Assembly: GCF_032917945.1 (NCBI RefSeq)
Contig: NZ_CP136624.1
Location: forward strand, 1,922,001 to 1,986,000
DNA length: 64,000 nucleotides
DNA from: Bradyrhizobium sp. sBnM-33
GTDB lineage: Bacteria; Pseudomonadota; Alphaproteobacteria; Rhizobiales; Xanthobacteraceae
Reading direction: 5' to 3'
The translations under genes and the position numbers were made by a program. Position 1 is the stretch's first letter. Each line of letters starts with the position of its first letter. The notes under the pieces were generated by a model, which saw only the letters and a program-made list of their open reading frames with translations, ran no database searches and was not told the origin of the DNA. Below, in pieces: positions 26,988 to 37,363 of this stretch.

Positions 26988-27306
26988 TTGTTGCACTTGG
27001 CCAATGGATGTCTGGCCAGGAGGCGATGACATATCCGCCTCTCGTCATTCATGGTTGACCGGTCAAGTCCGTGGAATCCGCTTAGATATTCGGCTCGCAC
27101 CAAGGCTGTTCAGCCGTGGGGGCCGCAAACAGATGGATAGGCCAAGCCTTCGCTGAGCAAGTTCTGGCCCTCGACCGTCGGGGATCATCTCGCATCGTGT
27201 TGAAAAACGGACAGTCAATTTACGAATATATAGCTGTATGAATAAAGCATCATTGAATAAAGCATCATATTGAAAAATGGATGATTTCCGTCTATAATTC
27301 AATGCA
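26988..27306. other. Intergenic, no gene recognised
   Basis: AT-richer than its surroundings near 27220-27300 and probably holds the promoter of the abiEi remnant. A repeated AATAAAGCATCA(T) occurs twice at 27240-27270. No gene seen. Confidence 0.4.
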
Positions 27307-28137
27307 ATGCTAGATGCTCCTGTCACCCATTCTGCGTACACGACCCGCCTCCAGGCCGCGGGCAAAATCTCCTTTACCCGCGACGAAGCGATGCGTGTTT
27401 TGGACTGTCTAAAGCCGCTTTCTTGAAGAGCGCGAAACGTCTGGAGCAAAAACAGCAACTCGTAAGTCCTCGAAACGGCTTCTGTGTAATCGTGCCGCCG
27501 CAATATCTCTCATTGGGGCGCGCCGCCTCCGACCTGGTACATTGACCAACTGATGCGCCACGATAACCGACCGTACTATGTCGGACCGCTCAAGGCCGCG
27601 GAACTGCAAGGCGCCTCACATCATGCGGTGATGGAATTTCAGATCATCACCAACAAGCAGATCCCAAGATGCGGGTCGGGCGCTCCATGCTCGTATTCTA
27701 CTATCGCAAGGATTTTTCGCAGGTCTCGAACGCATTACAGGATTTCAAAACCGACGCTGGCACGATGAAACTTTCGTCGCCCGAACTTACCGCGTTGGAT
27801 CTCCTGCGGTATCTGCACGTAGCTGGTAGCATCGACGCGATCGCGACGGTATTGAGCGATCTCGCGACGCGTATGAAAGCAGACAAGCTTGCATCCCTGG
27901 CGCGGCAATTCGAGCGCACGGTCATCCAACGTCTCGGTTATTTATTGGAGCGCCTTGGTCACGAGCAGGTAGCAGGTCCCTTGGAAAGCTATCTCCATGA
28001 AAACTATAAACCTCTGCCCTGGGTAATGCTGGAGCCGCAGAACCGCAAAGAGCACGCTCAAGAAAGCGAACCTCCGCTCGTACGCAGCACGCGTTTGGCA
28101 CGTCATCGTCCATCGTTACCCCGAGATTGACGAATGA
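27307..28137 (+). pseudogene. AbiEi antitoxin/transcriptional regulator, frameshifted
   Basis: Starts MLDAPVTHSAYTTRLQ with TRDEAMRVLD. The frame shifts near 27412, then LKSAKRLEQKQQLVSPRNG and FCVIVPPQYLSLG. It shifts again near 27515 to APPPTWYIDQLMRHDNRPY, and near 27665 to MRVGRSMLVFYYRKDF and LELTALDLLRYLHVAG-type blocks. The end WHVIVHRYPEIDE and its TGA overlap the abiEii ATG. AbiEi is the antitoxin and repressor of the type IV AbiE abortive-infection system. At least three frameshifts. Confidence 0.8.
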
Positions 28138-29003
28138 TTCCGGCCCCTCAACATTGTCGCATGGTCGCAGACAACGCCATGGGTCGAACAACGGCAGGTC
28201 GAGCAAGACCTGATCATCAGCCGAGCGCTGGTCGCGCTCTTTTCGGATGAGTTCTTGAAGGCGGAACTCGGAGGGACCGCGCTCAACAACCTGCATTTTC
28301 CAAAGCCGTTGCGCTACTCCGAAGACATCGACCTCGTGTACCACGGCAGGCCCGATAGGGCCGGTGTTGACCGCGTTCGCGAAGTTCTGAATCCGTGGTT
28401 TGGCGAACCGCAATTCGTACAAAGCGAAATTGCGCCCAAGCTCAAATACTCGGTCGAAGCCGAAGACAAGAGCAACCCTGCGCCAATCCGTTTGAAGATC
28501 GAAATCAACACGCGGGAGCGTACTGCCTACGACACACCGCAATCTCTGCCATTTAAAGTCGAAAACGCGTGGTTTGGTTTACAGGCACCGCCGACATATC
28601 GACGTTTTCAAACGAAGAATTACTCTCGACCAAGCCTCGCGCGCTGCTCCAATGCCATAAGGGGCGGGACCTGATCGACATTGCGCACGCTCTCGATATC
28701 TTCGAGGGATTTGATGCGAGCACGACCGTAGAAGTCTTGGGCAAATACCTCGCGGCTGGCGGGACATCGATATCCCGCGCTGAAGCCGAAAAGCGCATGT
28801 TCACGAAACTCAACAATCCAAACTTCATGGCTGATGTTCGCCCGCTGCTGTCCGCAGACGAGGCGGAGGATTTCGACGACGATGCGGCGAAGGCTGCGTT
28901 CGTCAAGGTCTTCAGTAAGATCATCCGTCTGATGCCGGGCGAGGCCTGGTCCAAGACGGAGAAGATGATCGAACAGTCTGGACTTATTGATCAGTTCGAA
29001 TAA
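28134..29003 (+). pseudogene. AbiEii nucleotidyltransferase toxin, frameshifted
   Basis: The ATG overlaps the abiEi stop. After a frameshift within the first five codons it reads IVAWSQTTPWVEQRQVEQDL and the nucleotidyltransferase blocks GGTALNNLHFPKP and RYSEDIDLVYHG. A second frameshift near 28570 leads into TFSNEELLSTKPRALLQ, GRDLIDIAHALDIFEG and a normal C-terminus (QSGLIDQFE). Three residues before GGTALN also seem missing. Order and overlap with abiEi show an ancestral abiE operon, now inactive. Confidence 0.85.
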
Positions 29004-29289
29004 AGTCGATGGTCAGAAGCCCAACCGAAGCGTTTTTCGGTGAATGCCCTTGGCCATGAGATGGCGAAATCGCGAGCGAAGCAGGTTTTGAGCTGACAGT
29101 TTACAAGCCGCTTGAAGTTACGAAGGGTTGTTTGCACTTTTCGAGCAAAAGCTCCCAGACTTCGCACAGCAGATTTTCAGCGTCGCGCACATCCCAAGGC
29201 ATTAGTGACATTCCATTAACATTAACAGTGCGAACGGCCCATCTCGGTCAGCTTTCGATCCCGCGGCACTTTTGAAACAAGGTAACCTT
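29004..29289. other. Intergenic, no gene recognised
   Basis: About 290 bp between the abiEii remnant and the IS3 fragment; nothing recognised. Confidence 0.4.
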
Positions 29290-29890
29290 GCCCCACGGGC
29301 TTATTCCAGTTTGAAATTCGTTCTGGCCCTGATCCGCTACCGCTCCACCCGCCCTCCAGACGCGGCTCTGCGCGGCCGGTTGCGCGATCTCGCCAACGAG
29401 CGGCGGCGTTTCGGCTATCGCCGGCTGTTCATCCTGCTGCGGCGGGAGGGAGAGCCGTCGGGATCAACCGGATCTACCGGCTTTATCGGGAGGAAGGGCT
29501 CGCCGTCCGCAAGCGGCGTGGCCGCCGCAAGGCTGTGGGGACGCGGGCGCCGAGCCTGGAAGCGACGCCGAATGCACGCTGGTCGTTGGATTTCGTCCAC
29601 GACCAGTTCGCCAATGGCCGACGCTTCCGTATCCTCAACATCGTCGACGATGTCACCAAAGAGTGCCTGGGGCTATTCCAGATACGTCGATCTCAGGACG
29701 GCGCGTTGCCCGCGAACTGACGGCGATCGTCGAGCGACGCGGCAAGCCCGGAAGATCGTACCCGACCATGGCACCGAGTTCACCTGCAATGTCATGCTCG
29801 CCTGGAGCAAGGACACAGTCATCGACTGGCACTTCATCGCGCCGGGGAAACCGATGCAGAACGGTTTCATCGAGAGCTTCGTGTATAGAC
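29290..29890 (+). pseudogene. IS3-family OrfB transposase, degraded
   Basis: Blocks in three frames: LRDLANERRRFGYRRLF, then INRIYRLYREEGLAVRKRRG, PNARWSLDFVHDQFANGRRF and NIVDDVTKECLG, then DHGTEFTCNVMLAW and FIAPGKPMQNGFIESF. These are the DDE-domain motifs of IS3/IS407-type OrfB. Internal deletions and frameshifts; no OrfA or ends seen. Confidence 0.8.
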
Positions 29891-30138
29891 GGCCCCGCGG
29901 GTGCAAGGGATTTCGACAGCGTTTTGGAGATCGGTCGGGTGCGTTCATGTATACGGCCTGTTGGTGCGACCGATATCATGGCCGCTGGCCCTGATGGAGA
30001 TCGCGGATCGAGGCCTCATCAACGGGTTCGCGCTTGTTGCGCTTAAAGCTCTTCGGGTTTTCTCGATCCCCAGCTCCGCCGGTTTCCATCATGCTGTCAT
30101 CTGCCCTCACACCTAAAGTGGCAAGCCTGCTTGGCAGT
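29891..30138. other. No gene recognised
   Basis: Junction between the IS3 and IS110 remnants, about 250 bp, without a supportable gene. Confidence 0.35.
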
Positions 30139-30515
30139 TCACCCCGCAGCCTTCGGCCGATAGAACTCACCGGTCGTCATCATCGCCCAGATGATCCGAG
30201 CTTCTTAACTTGTTGGCAACGGCGATTGCAACGACTATGGGGCGACGTCACTCAAGTAGTGCGTCGATCCAGGCCGCTCCGACCCGTGATCGCGCCTTTG
30301 GGTACCGGACGACGTTGCGTGCCCCAATAATCAGCAAGTGCCGGAGATGGGCGTCCCCCTGCTTCCTTATATGGCCGAGCCTTTCCTTCCCACACGTGGA
30401 GTTCTGCCTTGGCGTCAGGCCGAGCCGAGCCAGGCAGCGAACTCCCGACCGGAGCGGAACATGGCGGGGTCTGAGACAGTGGCCGCGACGGCCGTGGCCG
30501 TAAAGACGATAACAA
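30139..30515 (-). pseudogene. IS110/IS1111-type transposase, 3' fragment
   Basis: On the minus strand: TVSDPAMFRSGREFAAWLG, a frameshift, LTPRQNSTCGKERLGHI, YLRHLL-type block HLRHLLIIGARNVVRYPKA, another frameshift, then IIWAMMTTGEFYRPKAAG and a stop at 30139. These are the IS116/IS110/IS902 C-terminal signatures. Confidence 0.8.
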
Positions 30516-30584
30516 AATATGGGGCGTGTGCGCGAGCGACTTGCCGAGTGAATGGCCGAGCGCCGCCACAACGGCGACCAAGAA

Positions 30585-30640
30585 AAAAGGCCGCTTGAAC
30601 GAACAAGCGGCCCAAGTCTAGGGAGGAAACGCCCAAGAGG
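30585..30640. repeat. Dispersed hairpin repeat, copy 1
   Basis: GGCCGCTTG-AACGAA-CAAGCGGCC forms a 9-bp stem (30589-30597 with 30604-30612), preceded by a run of A and followed by CAAGTCTAGGGAGGAAACG. Related copies are at 42232 and, inverted, at 49437. The stem followed by T (on the minus strand) could act as a terminator. Confidence 0.65.
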
Positions 30641-31028
30641 GCAGCGATAGCGCATGGCGCCACCGCACTGCGGTAGATGCGTTGGCGGGGCATAAAACGC
30701 AAGAGGTTGACTTCCGGATCGATGTCAAAGTGCGCCTTTTTCCAGCCTTGCTTACTGAGCGTTCGGGCAATGATGTTTTGGCAAGACCAACAATCGCGAT
30801 CAGGAGTATGTGGCGCTGTTGAGATCACTACAAAGACAGGTTTGTTCCACCATCACTTTACGATGAGGCCGACAAATCGCGTCCCAGATCACAAAAGCAA
30901 AGGACCGCCATAATCTGGTCGGTCAATTCAAATCCGGTGACAATAGCCGGGCGATTTCCTCGGGCTCTCCGACTTACCGCAGCACGAGTTTTCCGCTCGC
31001 AATCGGCCGTGTCGCGCTGTGCCAAATC

Positions 31029-31433
31029 TCCAGAGCATCGTTCGCGACATTCGCCGAGAACCGGCCGCGGTTGTTGCGCCGAATCAATGAGTTGGCGGGC
31101 CGCGAGCTCGCCCGGGCACAGGAACATATGGTCTTGCTCGGACGGCACTCCGCCGAAGAGAAGGTGGCGAGCTTCCTGATCGGCTGCCGCGACCGACTCA
31201 GTGGAATTGAATGTGGTGGAGAAATTCTGCCGCTGCCGATGAAACAGCTGGACATCGCGGATTATCTGGGGCTCACCACCGAAATGGTGAGTCGTACCTT
31301 CACGAAGCTCGAACGTGATGGCGTGATCCGCACCTTTACGCGTGGCGTCGTCCTGTTGGATGCCGCGCGCCGAAGCGCTGTCTGCGGGCGTAAGTTGAAG
31401 CGCGTCGCGTCTGGTTCTTTTGCCCTCATTTGA
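31029..31433 (+). pseudogene. FixK/Fnr-family regulator, N-terminally truncated
   Basis: From about 31029 the frame reads LLRRINELAGRELARAQEHM and LLGRHSAEEKVASFL, then the HTH LDIADYLGLTTEMVSRTFTK with LERDGVIRTF. This matches the C-terminal dimerisation helix and DNA-binding domain of FixK2/Fnr-type regulators. The cyclic-nucleotide-like sensory domain is missing, so it probably cannot respond to a signal. A start at TTG 31071 would give 120 residues. A FixK-like box follows at 31430. Confidence 0.75.
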
Positions 31434-31443
31434 TCAAGGTCAA
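31430..31443. promoter_or_regulatory. FixK/Fnr box
   Basis: TTGAT-CAAG-GTCAA differs at one position from the TTGAT-N4-ATCAA consensus. It lies 55 bp before the small membrane-protein start at 31498 and just after the FixK-like stop codon. A second, similar site, TCGAT-CTCG-ATCAA, lies at 31706-31719. Confidence 0.6.
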
Positions 31444-31497
31444 AGACGCGTCTCTTGAAACGGCGATATATTCGCATCAGCTTCAATGGAGATCGTC

Positions 31498-31695
31498 ATG
31501 CGCACCGATTCGCTCTTGGCTTCCGCAGCCGTCATCTCGGTCTTCGTTATTTTCGTCGCTGCCCTTGCTTGGGTCAATGTGCAATCCCCAGGGTGCATCA
31601 GGCGCCACCCGAGGGGGCGCGCAAGCGTCGTCCTTTCTGATTCCTTCAGGCAGCCGCTGGACCTGATGGAAAACTCCCTCCGGTGGTGTGGATAG
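31498..31695 (+). CDS. Small single-span membrane peptide
   Basis: 65 residues. Residues 5-28 (LLASAAVISVFVIFVAALAW) form a clear transmembrane helix. The tail is Arg-rich and may be out of frame, since the natural peptide probably ended soon after the helix. The start has a GGAG ribosome site 7 bp upstream and a FixK box further upstream, suggesting low-oxygen expression. Function unknown. Confidence 0.45.
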   Translation: MRTDSLLASAAVISVFVIFVAALAWVNVQSPGCIRRHPRGRASVVLSDSFRQPLDLMENSLRWCG

Positions 31696-31705
31696 CTGAT
31701 CGGGG

Positions 31706-31719
31706 TCGATCTCGATCAA
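31706..31719. promoter_or_regulatory. Second FixK/Fnr-like box
   Basis: TCGAT-CTCG-ATCAA, one mismatch to consensus, upstream of the truncated nifE-nifN block. It might give that block an oxygen-responsive promoter in place of its lost NifA promoter; this is inference. Confidence 0.5.
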
Positions 31720-31825
31720 GGACAATGCAGCGTGGCCCGGGCTGATGGGGCAGACGCCCATGCAAAGAGAATCAAACATGCAGCAAGCTCAATCCGCGAA
31801 GTGGATGACCCATGGCGGAAAGCGG

Positions 31826-32253
31826 CGATGCCCTGGCTCGACATCAACCAGGAGCGCTACCACGCTTATATGGGCTATGTCGGTATGGTGAAGCTGGTCG
31901 AGGAGATCGACAGAGCGCTGTTCAACCCGATCTGGGAGCAACTGCGCCGGCCGGTGCCGTGGGACGAAGTCGCCAATAACTGGCGGGCCAAGGCCATTGC
32001 GCAAATGGACGCGCAGGCCGCCGAGGTCGCCGCCGATCCGGAGACGACCCGGCGCGCGAAAAAGGTCTGCTTCTGCAAGGAAGTCGATCTCGGCACCCTC
32101 GAGGACGCAATCCGCTCGCATGGCCTGACCAGCGTCGAGGCAGTCAGGCAGCACACCAACGCGTTCGGTGGCTGCTGTAAGAGGCGTATCGAGGACATCC
32201 TGGCCACCATGCCGGTGTCCTCGCCGCCTGCCATGCTGCAGGCCGCGGAATAG
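31826..32253 (+). pseudogene. nifE: nifE, 3' end only, with Fe-S C-terminal extension
   Basis: From AAMPWLDINQERYHAY the frame matches the last part of NifE (GYVGMVKLVEEID, NPIWEQLRRPVPWDE). It is followed by a C-terminal extension with CFCKEVDL and FGGCCKRRIEDIL, a BFD-like [2Fe-2S] motif known from bradyrhizobial NifE. Roughly the first 400 residues, with P-cluster-like and cofactor-binding sites, are absent. An in-frame extension starts at 31732 but is unrelated. The downstream nifN follows 9 bp after the stop, the normal nifEN order. Confidence 0.85.
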
Positions 32254-32262
32254 GACGGCGTC

Positions 32263-33669
32263 ATGGCCATCGTCACCACGCCGAAGAAGGCCTGCGCGGT
32301 CAACCCGCTGAAGATGAGTCAGCCGATCGGCGGCGCATTCGCCTTCATGGGCCTGCGTGGGGCGATGCCGCTTCTGCACGGCTCGCAAGGGTGCACATCC
32401 TTCGGACTCACGCTGTTCGTGCGGCATTTCAAGGAGGCGGTGCCGCTGCAGACGACTGCGATGAGCGAGGTGGCGACCGTGCTCGGCGGTTATGAAAATG
32501 TCGAGAAGGCTATCCTCAACATATACAATCGTGCCAAGCCGGAGATCATCGGGATCTGCTCGACCGGAGTGACCGAAACCAATGGCGATGACGTCGACGG
32601 CTACATCAAGCTGATCCGCGAGCAGCATCCGCAGCTCGCCAAATTTCCTCTTGTCTTTGTCTCCACGCCCGATTTCAAGGACGCCTTCCAGGACGGGTGG
32701 GGAAAGACAGTGGCATGCATGGTCGAGGTACTGGTGGAGGCGCCGGCGGTCGGGGCGGAGCGTGATCCCGCGCGGGTGAATGTCCTCCCCGGATGTCACC
32801 TGACGCCGGGTGACCTCGACGAACTTAGGACGATCCTGGAGGATTTCGGCCTGAAGCCATCCTTCCTGCCTGATCTCGCGGGATCGCTGGACGGGCATAT
32901 CCCGGACGAGTTTACGCCAACGACCATTGGTGGCATCGGGGTTGACGAAGTCGCGGGCATGGGCCGGTCCAGCTGGACCATTGCCATCGGTGCGCAGATG
33001 CGGCGGGCGGCAGAAGCCATGCAGGCGAAGTCTGGGGTGCCGTTTCGCTTGTTCGAGCGGCTGTGCGGCCTCATCCCCAACGATGAATTCATCGCTTTCC
33101 TGAGCGACATCAGTGGCCGCCCTGTGCCAGCAAAATATCGGCGCCAGCGCGGCCAGCTCAGCGATGCGATGCTGGACGCGCATTTCCATGTCGGCGGCCG
33201 CAAGCTCGCGATCGGTGCCGAGCCTGACCTCCTGTTCGACCTGTCCAGCATGCTTCACGAGATGGGCGCGCAGGTGACGGCGGCCGTGACGACCACGCCG
33301 TCGCCGGTGCTGGAGCGGATCGGGACCAAGGAGGTGCTGATCGGCGATCTCGAGGATCTGGAAGAGCTTGCTAGGACGAGGAATTGCGATCTGCTGATTA
33401 CGCATTCGCATGGCCGCCAAGCGGCGGCGCGGCTGAAGATTCCGTTTTATCGCGCGGGATTTCCGATGTTCGATCGGATCGGCGCGGGACACCAGCTATC
33501 CGTCGGCTATCGCGGCACGCGCGATGTGATCTTCAATATCGCCAATCTCGTGATCGCCGACCGAGAGGAAAATCATCAGCCGACGCCCGATAGCTGGCGG
33601 ACCTCGAGACGGCCCTTAAAGCCCGGCCGCCGTAGCTTCATCGACGCAACAGAGGGGTCGATTGCATGA
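32263..33669 (+). CDS. nifN: FeMo-cofactor scaffold subunit NifN
   Basis: 468 residues, full length. NifN pairs with NifE as the scaffold on which NifB-co matures to FeMo-co. Diagnostic blocks are NPLKMSQPIGGAFAFMG near 15, GSQGCTSFGLTLFVRHF near 41, GICSTGVTETNGDDV near 97 and LPGCHLTPGDLDELR near 174. The stop overlaps nifX by 4 bp. Without NifE in cis it needs a partner encoded elsewhere. Confidence 0.95.
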   Translation: MAIVTTPKKACAVNPLKMSQPIGGAFAFMGLRGAMPLLHGSQGCTSFGLTLFVRHFKEAVPLQTTAMSEVATVLGGYENVEKAILNIYNRAKPEIIGICSTGVTETNGDDVDGYIKLIREQHPQLAKFPLVFVSTPDFKDAFQDGWGKTVACMVEVLVEAPAVGAERDPARVNVLPGCHLTPGDLDELRTILEDFGLKPSFLPDLAGSLDGHIPDEFTPTTIGGIGVDEVAGMGRSSWTIAIGAQMRRAAEAMQAKSGVPFRLFERLCGLIPNDEFIAFLSDISGRPVPAKYRRQRGQLSDAMLDAHFHVGGRKLAIGAEPDLLFDLSSMLHEMGAQVTAAVTTTPSPVLERIGTKEVLIGDLEDLEELARTRNCDLLITHSHGRQAAARLKIPFYRAGFPMFDRIGAGHQLSVGYRGTRDVIFNIANLVIADREENHQPTPDSWRTSRRPLKPGRRSFIDATEGSIA

Positions 33670-34070
33670 AGGTCGCATTCGCTACCCAAGACTTGAGGCG
33701 CGTCGATGCGCACTTTGGCTGGGCCAAGTACATCGCGATCTATGATGTTGGGCCGGGCGGGCACGTATTTCTGAAGGCGGTTCAGTTCTACGGCGATCTC
33801 AAGGAAGACGGCAACGAGGACAAGCTCGCGCCCAAGATCGAGGCAATCAAGGATTGCGCCATTCTCTATGTCGCTGCCATCGGCGGCTCCGGTGCCGCGC
33901 GGGTAGTGGCGAACAATATACATCCCATCAAGGTGAACAAGCCCGAGAACATTCTGGCGCTGGTCGAAGCTTCAGCACGTGCTGAAGGGTACGCCGCCAC
34001 CCTGGCTGCGCAAGGCGCTGGCAAAGGACCAGGAGCGCACGCTCGATTTCGAAGAATGAGGACGACATGA
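33666..34070 (+). CDS. nifX: NifX, FeMo-cofactor carrier
   Basis: 134 residues with [20 protein letters not shown] and [22 protein letters not shown], the NifX/NafY fold also found at the C-terminus of NifB. It stores and transfers cofactor intermediates. It overlaps both nifN and the DUF269 gene by 4 bp. Confidence 0.95.
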   Translation: MKVAFATQDLRRVDAHFGWAKYIAIYDVGPGGHVFLKAVQFYGDLKEDGNEDKLAPKIEAIKDCAILYVAAIGGSGAARVVANNIHPIKVNKPENILALVEASARAEGYAATLAAQGAGKGPGAHARFRRMRTT

Positions 34071-34537
34071 CTGAAGCCGCGGATATCGTGCAAACCGATC
34101 GCGCGCTCGATGCGCCATTCGTGAGGGAACTGATCAAGATCTGGCGCGCCCAGGACGTCCATGGCGCCTGGGACGGCAAGAGCGATCTCGATCTCCTCGA
34201 ACCCTATATTCTGGACAAGGAGAAACGGCGCGCGCTGCCGATCGTCGGCGATCCCGATCCGGATACGGTCTGGCGGCTGGAGCTGTTCTTCAATGCGGTC
34301 GCGCTCTCGATCGAGAAGGCGACCGGTGTGATGATCCAGCCGATGCTGAAGATGCACCAGGAAGGCTTTGGCCGCATGGTGCTGATCGGCGGCCGGCTGA
34401 TCGTGGTGAACAAGCAGCTGCGCGATGTGCATCGCTTCGGCTTCGACAATCTCGCAAAGCTCGCCACCGAGGGTGACAAATACGTCGAAGGCGGCATCGA
34501 GATGACCCGGAAATTTCCCGACGTGGCCAACTATTGA
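34067..34537 (+). CDS. NifX-associated protein (DUF269)
   Basis: 156 residues. [20 protein letters not shown] near 20 and [19 protein letters not shown] near 104 identify the NifX-associated family. Conserved after nifX in most alphaproteobacterial nif clusters; biochemical role not established. Confidence 0.93.
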   Translation: MTEAADIVQTDRALDAPFVRELIKIWRAQDVHGAWDGKSDLDLLEPYILDKEKRRALPIVGDPDPDTVWRLELFFNAVALSIEKATGVMIQPMLKMHQEGFGRMVLIGGRLIVVNKQLRDVHRFGFDNLAKLATEGDKYVEGGIEMTRKFPDVANY

Positions 34538-34546
34538 GAGCAGCTC

Positions 34547-34747
34547 ATGAGCGACCTTGAAATGCTGAAAGGGGAAATAAGAAAGCTGTCGGTCAAGGCG
34601 ACGAAGGCCAAGATGGATCTGCACGATTTGTCGGAGGAACTTCCCATCAACTGGACCTCGATCATGGCGGTGGCGCAGAAGGCGCACGATGCCTTTGCCG
34701 AACTCGAGCGCAAGCGCGAGGATCTCAAGGCGCTGGAAAAGGCCTAA
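34547..34747 (+). CDS. DUF683 / CCE_0567-family small protein
   Basis: 66 residues forming a helical hairpin: EMLKGEIRKLSVKATKAKMD, DLSEELPINWTSI. The family is a small putative metal-binding protein found between the DUF269 gene and fdxB. 9 bp separate it from its upstream neighbour. Confidence 0.9.
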   Translation: MSDLEMLKGEIRKLSVKATKAKMDLHDLSEELPINWTSIMAVAQKAHDAFAELERKREDLKALEKA

Positions 34748-34762
34748 AAAGGGTATCCGATC

Positions 34763-35062
34763 ATGTCATTTGCAACGCGCGACGGCCGCGACTGGGCGCC
34801 AAACTACCTGATCTCAATTGATCCCAAGAAGTGCATCGGTTGTGGCCGCTGTTTCAAGGTCTGCGGTCGCGACGTCATGACATTGAAGGGGATCAATGAG
34901 GAGGGCGATCTTGTCGATCTCGACGATGACGAAGACGGTGAGATCGAAAAGAAGATTATGGTGATGAATGACCGGGGCGCTTGTATCGGCTGCGGCGCCT
35001 GCGCCCGGGTTTGTCCGACCAACTGCCAGACCCACCAGCCCGCCGCAGCGGAAGCCGCTTGA
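34763..35062 (+). CDS. fdxB: nif-specific ferredoxin III (FdxB)
   Basis: 99 residues with two [4Fe-4S] motifs, CIGCGRCFKVCGRD and CIGCGACARVCP, separated by an acidic loop (DLDDDEDGEIEKK) as in FdxB. It ends the nifN-nifX operon. A short hairpin (CCCGCAAGCAAGCGGG) stands about 15 bp after the stop. Confidence 0.94.
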   Translation: MSFATRDGRDWAPNYLISIDPKKCIGCGRCFKVCGRDVMTLKGINEEGDLVDLDDDEDGEIEKKIMVMNDRGACIGCGACARVCPTNCQTHQPAAAEAA

Positions 35063-35659
35063 CAGCGCCTCTGTCCGCCTTTCCCGCAAGCAAGCGGGAG
35101 TTGGACGGCGAAGCCTCGCTGAAGGGACTCTCCGTGTGCTGCGCTCGGGGATAGAGTCCCTCGGCGCCGACCGGCGCGAAGGACTTGGTTGATTAGTGGT
35201 CGAAGCGGGCGGCCGTCGTCTGCAAGATGCGTGACAAAGTAGTCCGCCCTGACAGCAGCATGAAGGGCCGGTCGACGGACGGTAGTTCAAATCCCGCTCC
35301 CATCGAAATGAGATCGGCCGGAGCCAGCGCGTCGTTCATAGGATGGGACTCTATGCGCCGCGACAGCATCACAAAATGGTTGGCATTGCAGGGCCCTGCC
35401 GCGGATGGGCGTCGTAATAGTGCCGGCTCCGGCAAGCTGGCCTTCGGGAATGTTCGGTGACCTTCACCAGTGACTGCTCCCGCGAAGTCGGTCATCCTGC
35501 TCGGCCATTCCCACCAGCTTGCTGGCTCCGAGTCGCCGTCCCCGGGTAGAATCATGCGTCGTCGGCCGCAAGCATCTGAATTCTGCGAAAATGCCGGTTC
35601 GGATGGTTCATAATGTCTGCTGCCACTATGGGATCGGATGTTGGCAATCCTCAATAACT
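35063..35659. other. Decayed region after fdxB
   Basis: A minus-strand frame (35193-35663) ends with coding-like ADLISMGAGFELPSVDRP, FMLLSGRTTLSRILQ, but I recognise no family and its N-terminal half looks non-coding. A short plus frame after fdxB is unassigned. Confidence 0.35.
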
Positions 35660-36066
35660 TCATTCCGCTGTCGCGAACGAGTTCGTTAGGCGCGTGACCA
35701 CCTCGAGCAGACGTTCGGGCTCCTGGAAGAACTCAACCGGCCCTTACGCGTGGACGGCGATGTAATTCCATGTCGGCACCACCTTCCCGGTTTCTTGCTT
35801 GGTCGCGAACCATGAGGGTGTCACGTAGGCTTCCGGACCCATGAAGATCGCCAGAGCTTCGCCGGTCGGAGCCGAACGCCATTGTGGATTGGCCTTCGCC
35901 AAGTGCCCGTACAGCACTCCGTGCTCTCCTTCGGTCTCATCGAGGAAGAGCGTGTCGCAATCGGTCCGTCCGCGGTGGCCGTGACCAGGTTGGCGAGGCC
36001 GGCGGAGCAAATGGTCGCGCGGATGCTTTCGACCTCGTCATCTCTAAAGGCGGGGGGCACATACAT
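35660..36066 (-). pseudogene. PaiB-like FMN-binding regulator, frameshifted
   Basis: Starts MYVPPAFRDDEVESIR and ICSAGLANLVTATADG. The frame shifts near 35960 to FLDETEGEHGVLYGHLAKAN, then AIFMGPEAYVTPSW and KVVPTWNYIAVHA. An in-frame stop interrupts the C-terminal GPVEFFQEPERLLEVV block. The family is FMN-binding split-barrel repressors such as PaiB. Non-functional. Confidence 0.85.
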
Positions 36067-36409
36067 GGCGGTTCTCCGTTCTCGTTCCTGAGATAGACCG
36101 AGCCTGGTACGGTTAGAACTGCCAGTTATCACTGATTTTGATGGTCCAGTTGGAGGGGCATGCGACTAGGACAATCGCCGCGAACGAAGCTGATCGACCG
36201 CTTGAGCCAGAAGCTGACAGCCGCGCTCGATCTGGCGCGCCTCCAGTGCGGCGTAACCCATGCTTCGGACGTTTGGGGCAGATCGCGAAACCAGACCACC
36301 ACATGCAAGCCAGCGGCTGCGCCGTCGGATCTCGCGCATAGGGAAGGCTGCACGCAATCCGTCTTCAGCGGCCATGGGCAACCTGGTCGATGCGAAACGG
36401 CAGGCGGAC

Positions 36410-37363
36410 GGTGTATGGGCCTCATCCAGCCCTTTGCCGCGCGGCCCCGGGGCATTCCGCGCGCCGATGATCTCAACAACAAGGCTTTCCATTTTCATGA
36501 TACGATCCGTCACGGCAGCGACCATAGCCGGGGTGACGCCAAGTGTCTTGTGGACGCGGCAGAAGTTGTAGAAAAAGAAGTAGAGTGCCAACGCGTGGAA
36601 ATGGTTTTCAAACTTCTTGCTGAACGCATTGGTGAAGCGGGTAAGCCGCCTCATTGACATGCGCATGGTCAGGTTCTGCCGCTCAACAAATGAGGTGCTG
36701 TTAGGCTTCGGATCGGGGTTGCCCATGATGGCTTCCTTGATCGCGCCAATGCACTTGGGCGGGCTATAGCGGCCAGGACGGCATAGTCAGTCGCGAATAT
36801 CTTGTTCAGCATCGCGTAGTCAGCGTTGAAATCGACCGCAGATACGGCCTTGAGATAGGCTTTGTGGCCATCTGTGATGAGCTGGACGCGGTTGGCAAGA
36901 CGCGCCTCCAAGTCTCCTAGGAAGACAATGCCGTTGTCTTGGCTGCGGTCGCCAACGTGCCATGACAGGATCAGCTTGGAGTCGGCGTCCAGGCCCGTCC
37001 ACGTCCAGATGTCGCCAGCAGCGGCCGGAGCCGCTCAGCAAATTTGACATTCTTCTGCTTGGCGTAGCTGAACGACCAAACCTCAACGCATTGGATGCGG
37101 ATGGCGGGGACATGGCGGACCTTCTCATCGTGGAAGGCGGCGCAGGCCAAACCAGCGTCCACCAAGAGCTTAGTCACGGTATTGATCGACACCCCGTGCG
37201 GCGCGGCAATCAGGATGGAAGTGCGTATTGCCTCATGGAGGAATGTTCCCGAAGACTTCCCATCCAGATTGTCGCGCTATAACCCCGGTAATCCGGCTGA
37301 GCTGCTGCCCTCACAGAGCATCGTCAGAATCTGGACGCGGGTTTGTAGGGGCAGCTTGTTCAT
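36410..37363 (-). pseudogene. IS1-family transposase, degraded
   Basis: MNKLPLQTRVQILTMLCEGSS opens at 37363. An insertion of about 100 bp near 37208-37315 interrupts it, and SINTVTKLLVDAGLACAAFH, VWSFSYAKQKNV, ANRVQLITDGHKAYL, FVERQNLTMRMSMRRLTRF and FYNFCRVHKTLG follow in changing frames. The insertion contains TTCCCATCCAGATTG, also found at the ISNCY-like end near 26670. Confidence 0.85.

Noticed and set aside
31789..33492. 567-codon minus-strand frame opposite nifE'/nifN
   Set aside because: Antisense to nifN, His/Arg-rich composition, no family features.
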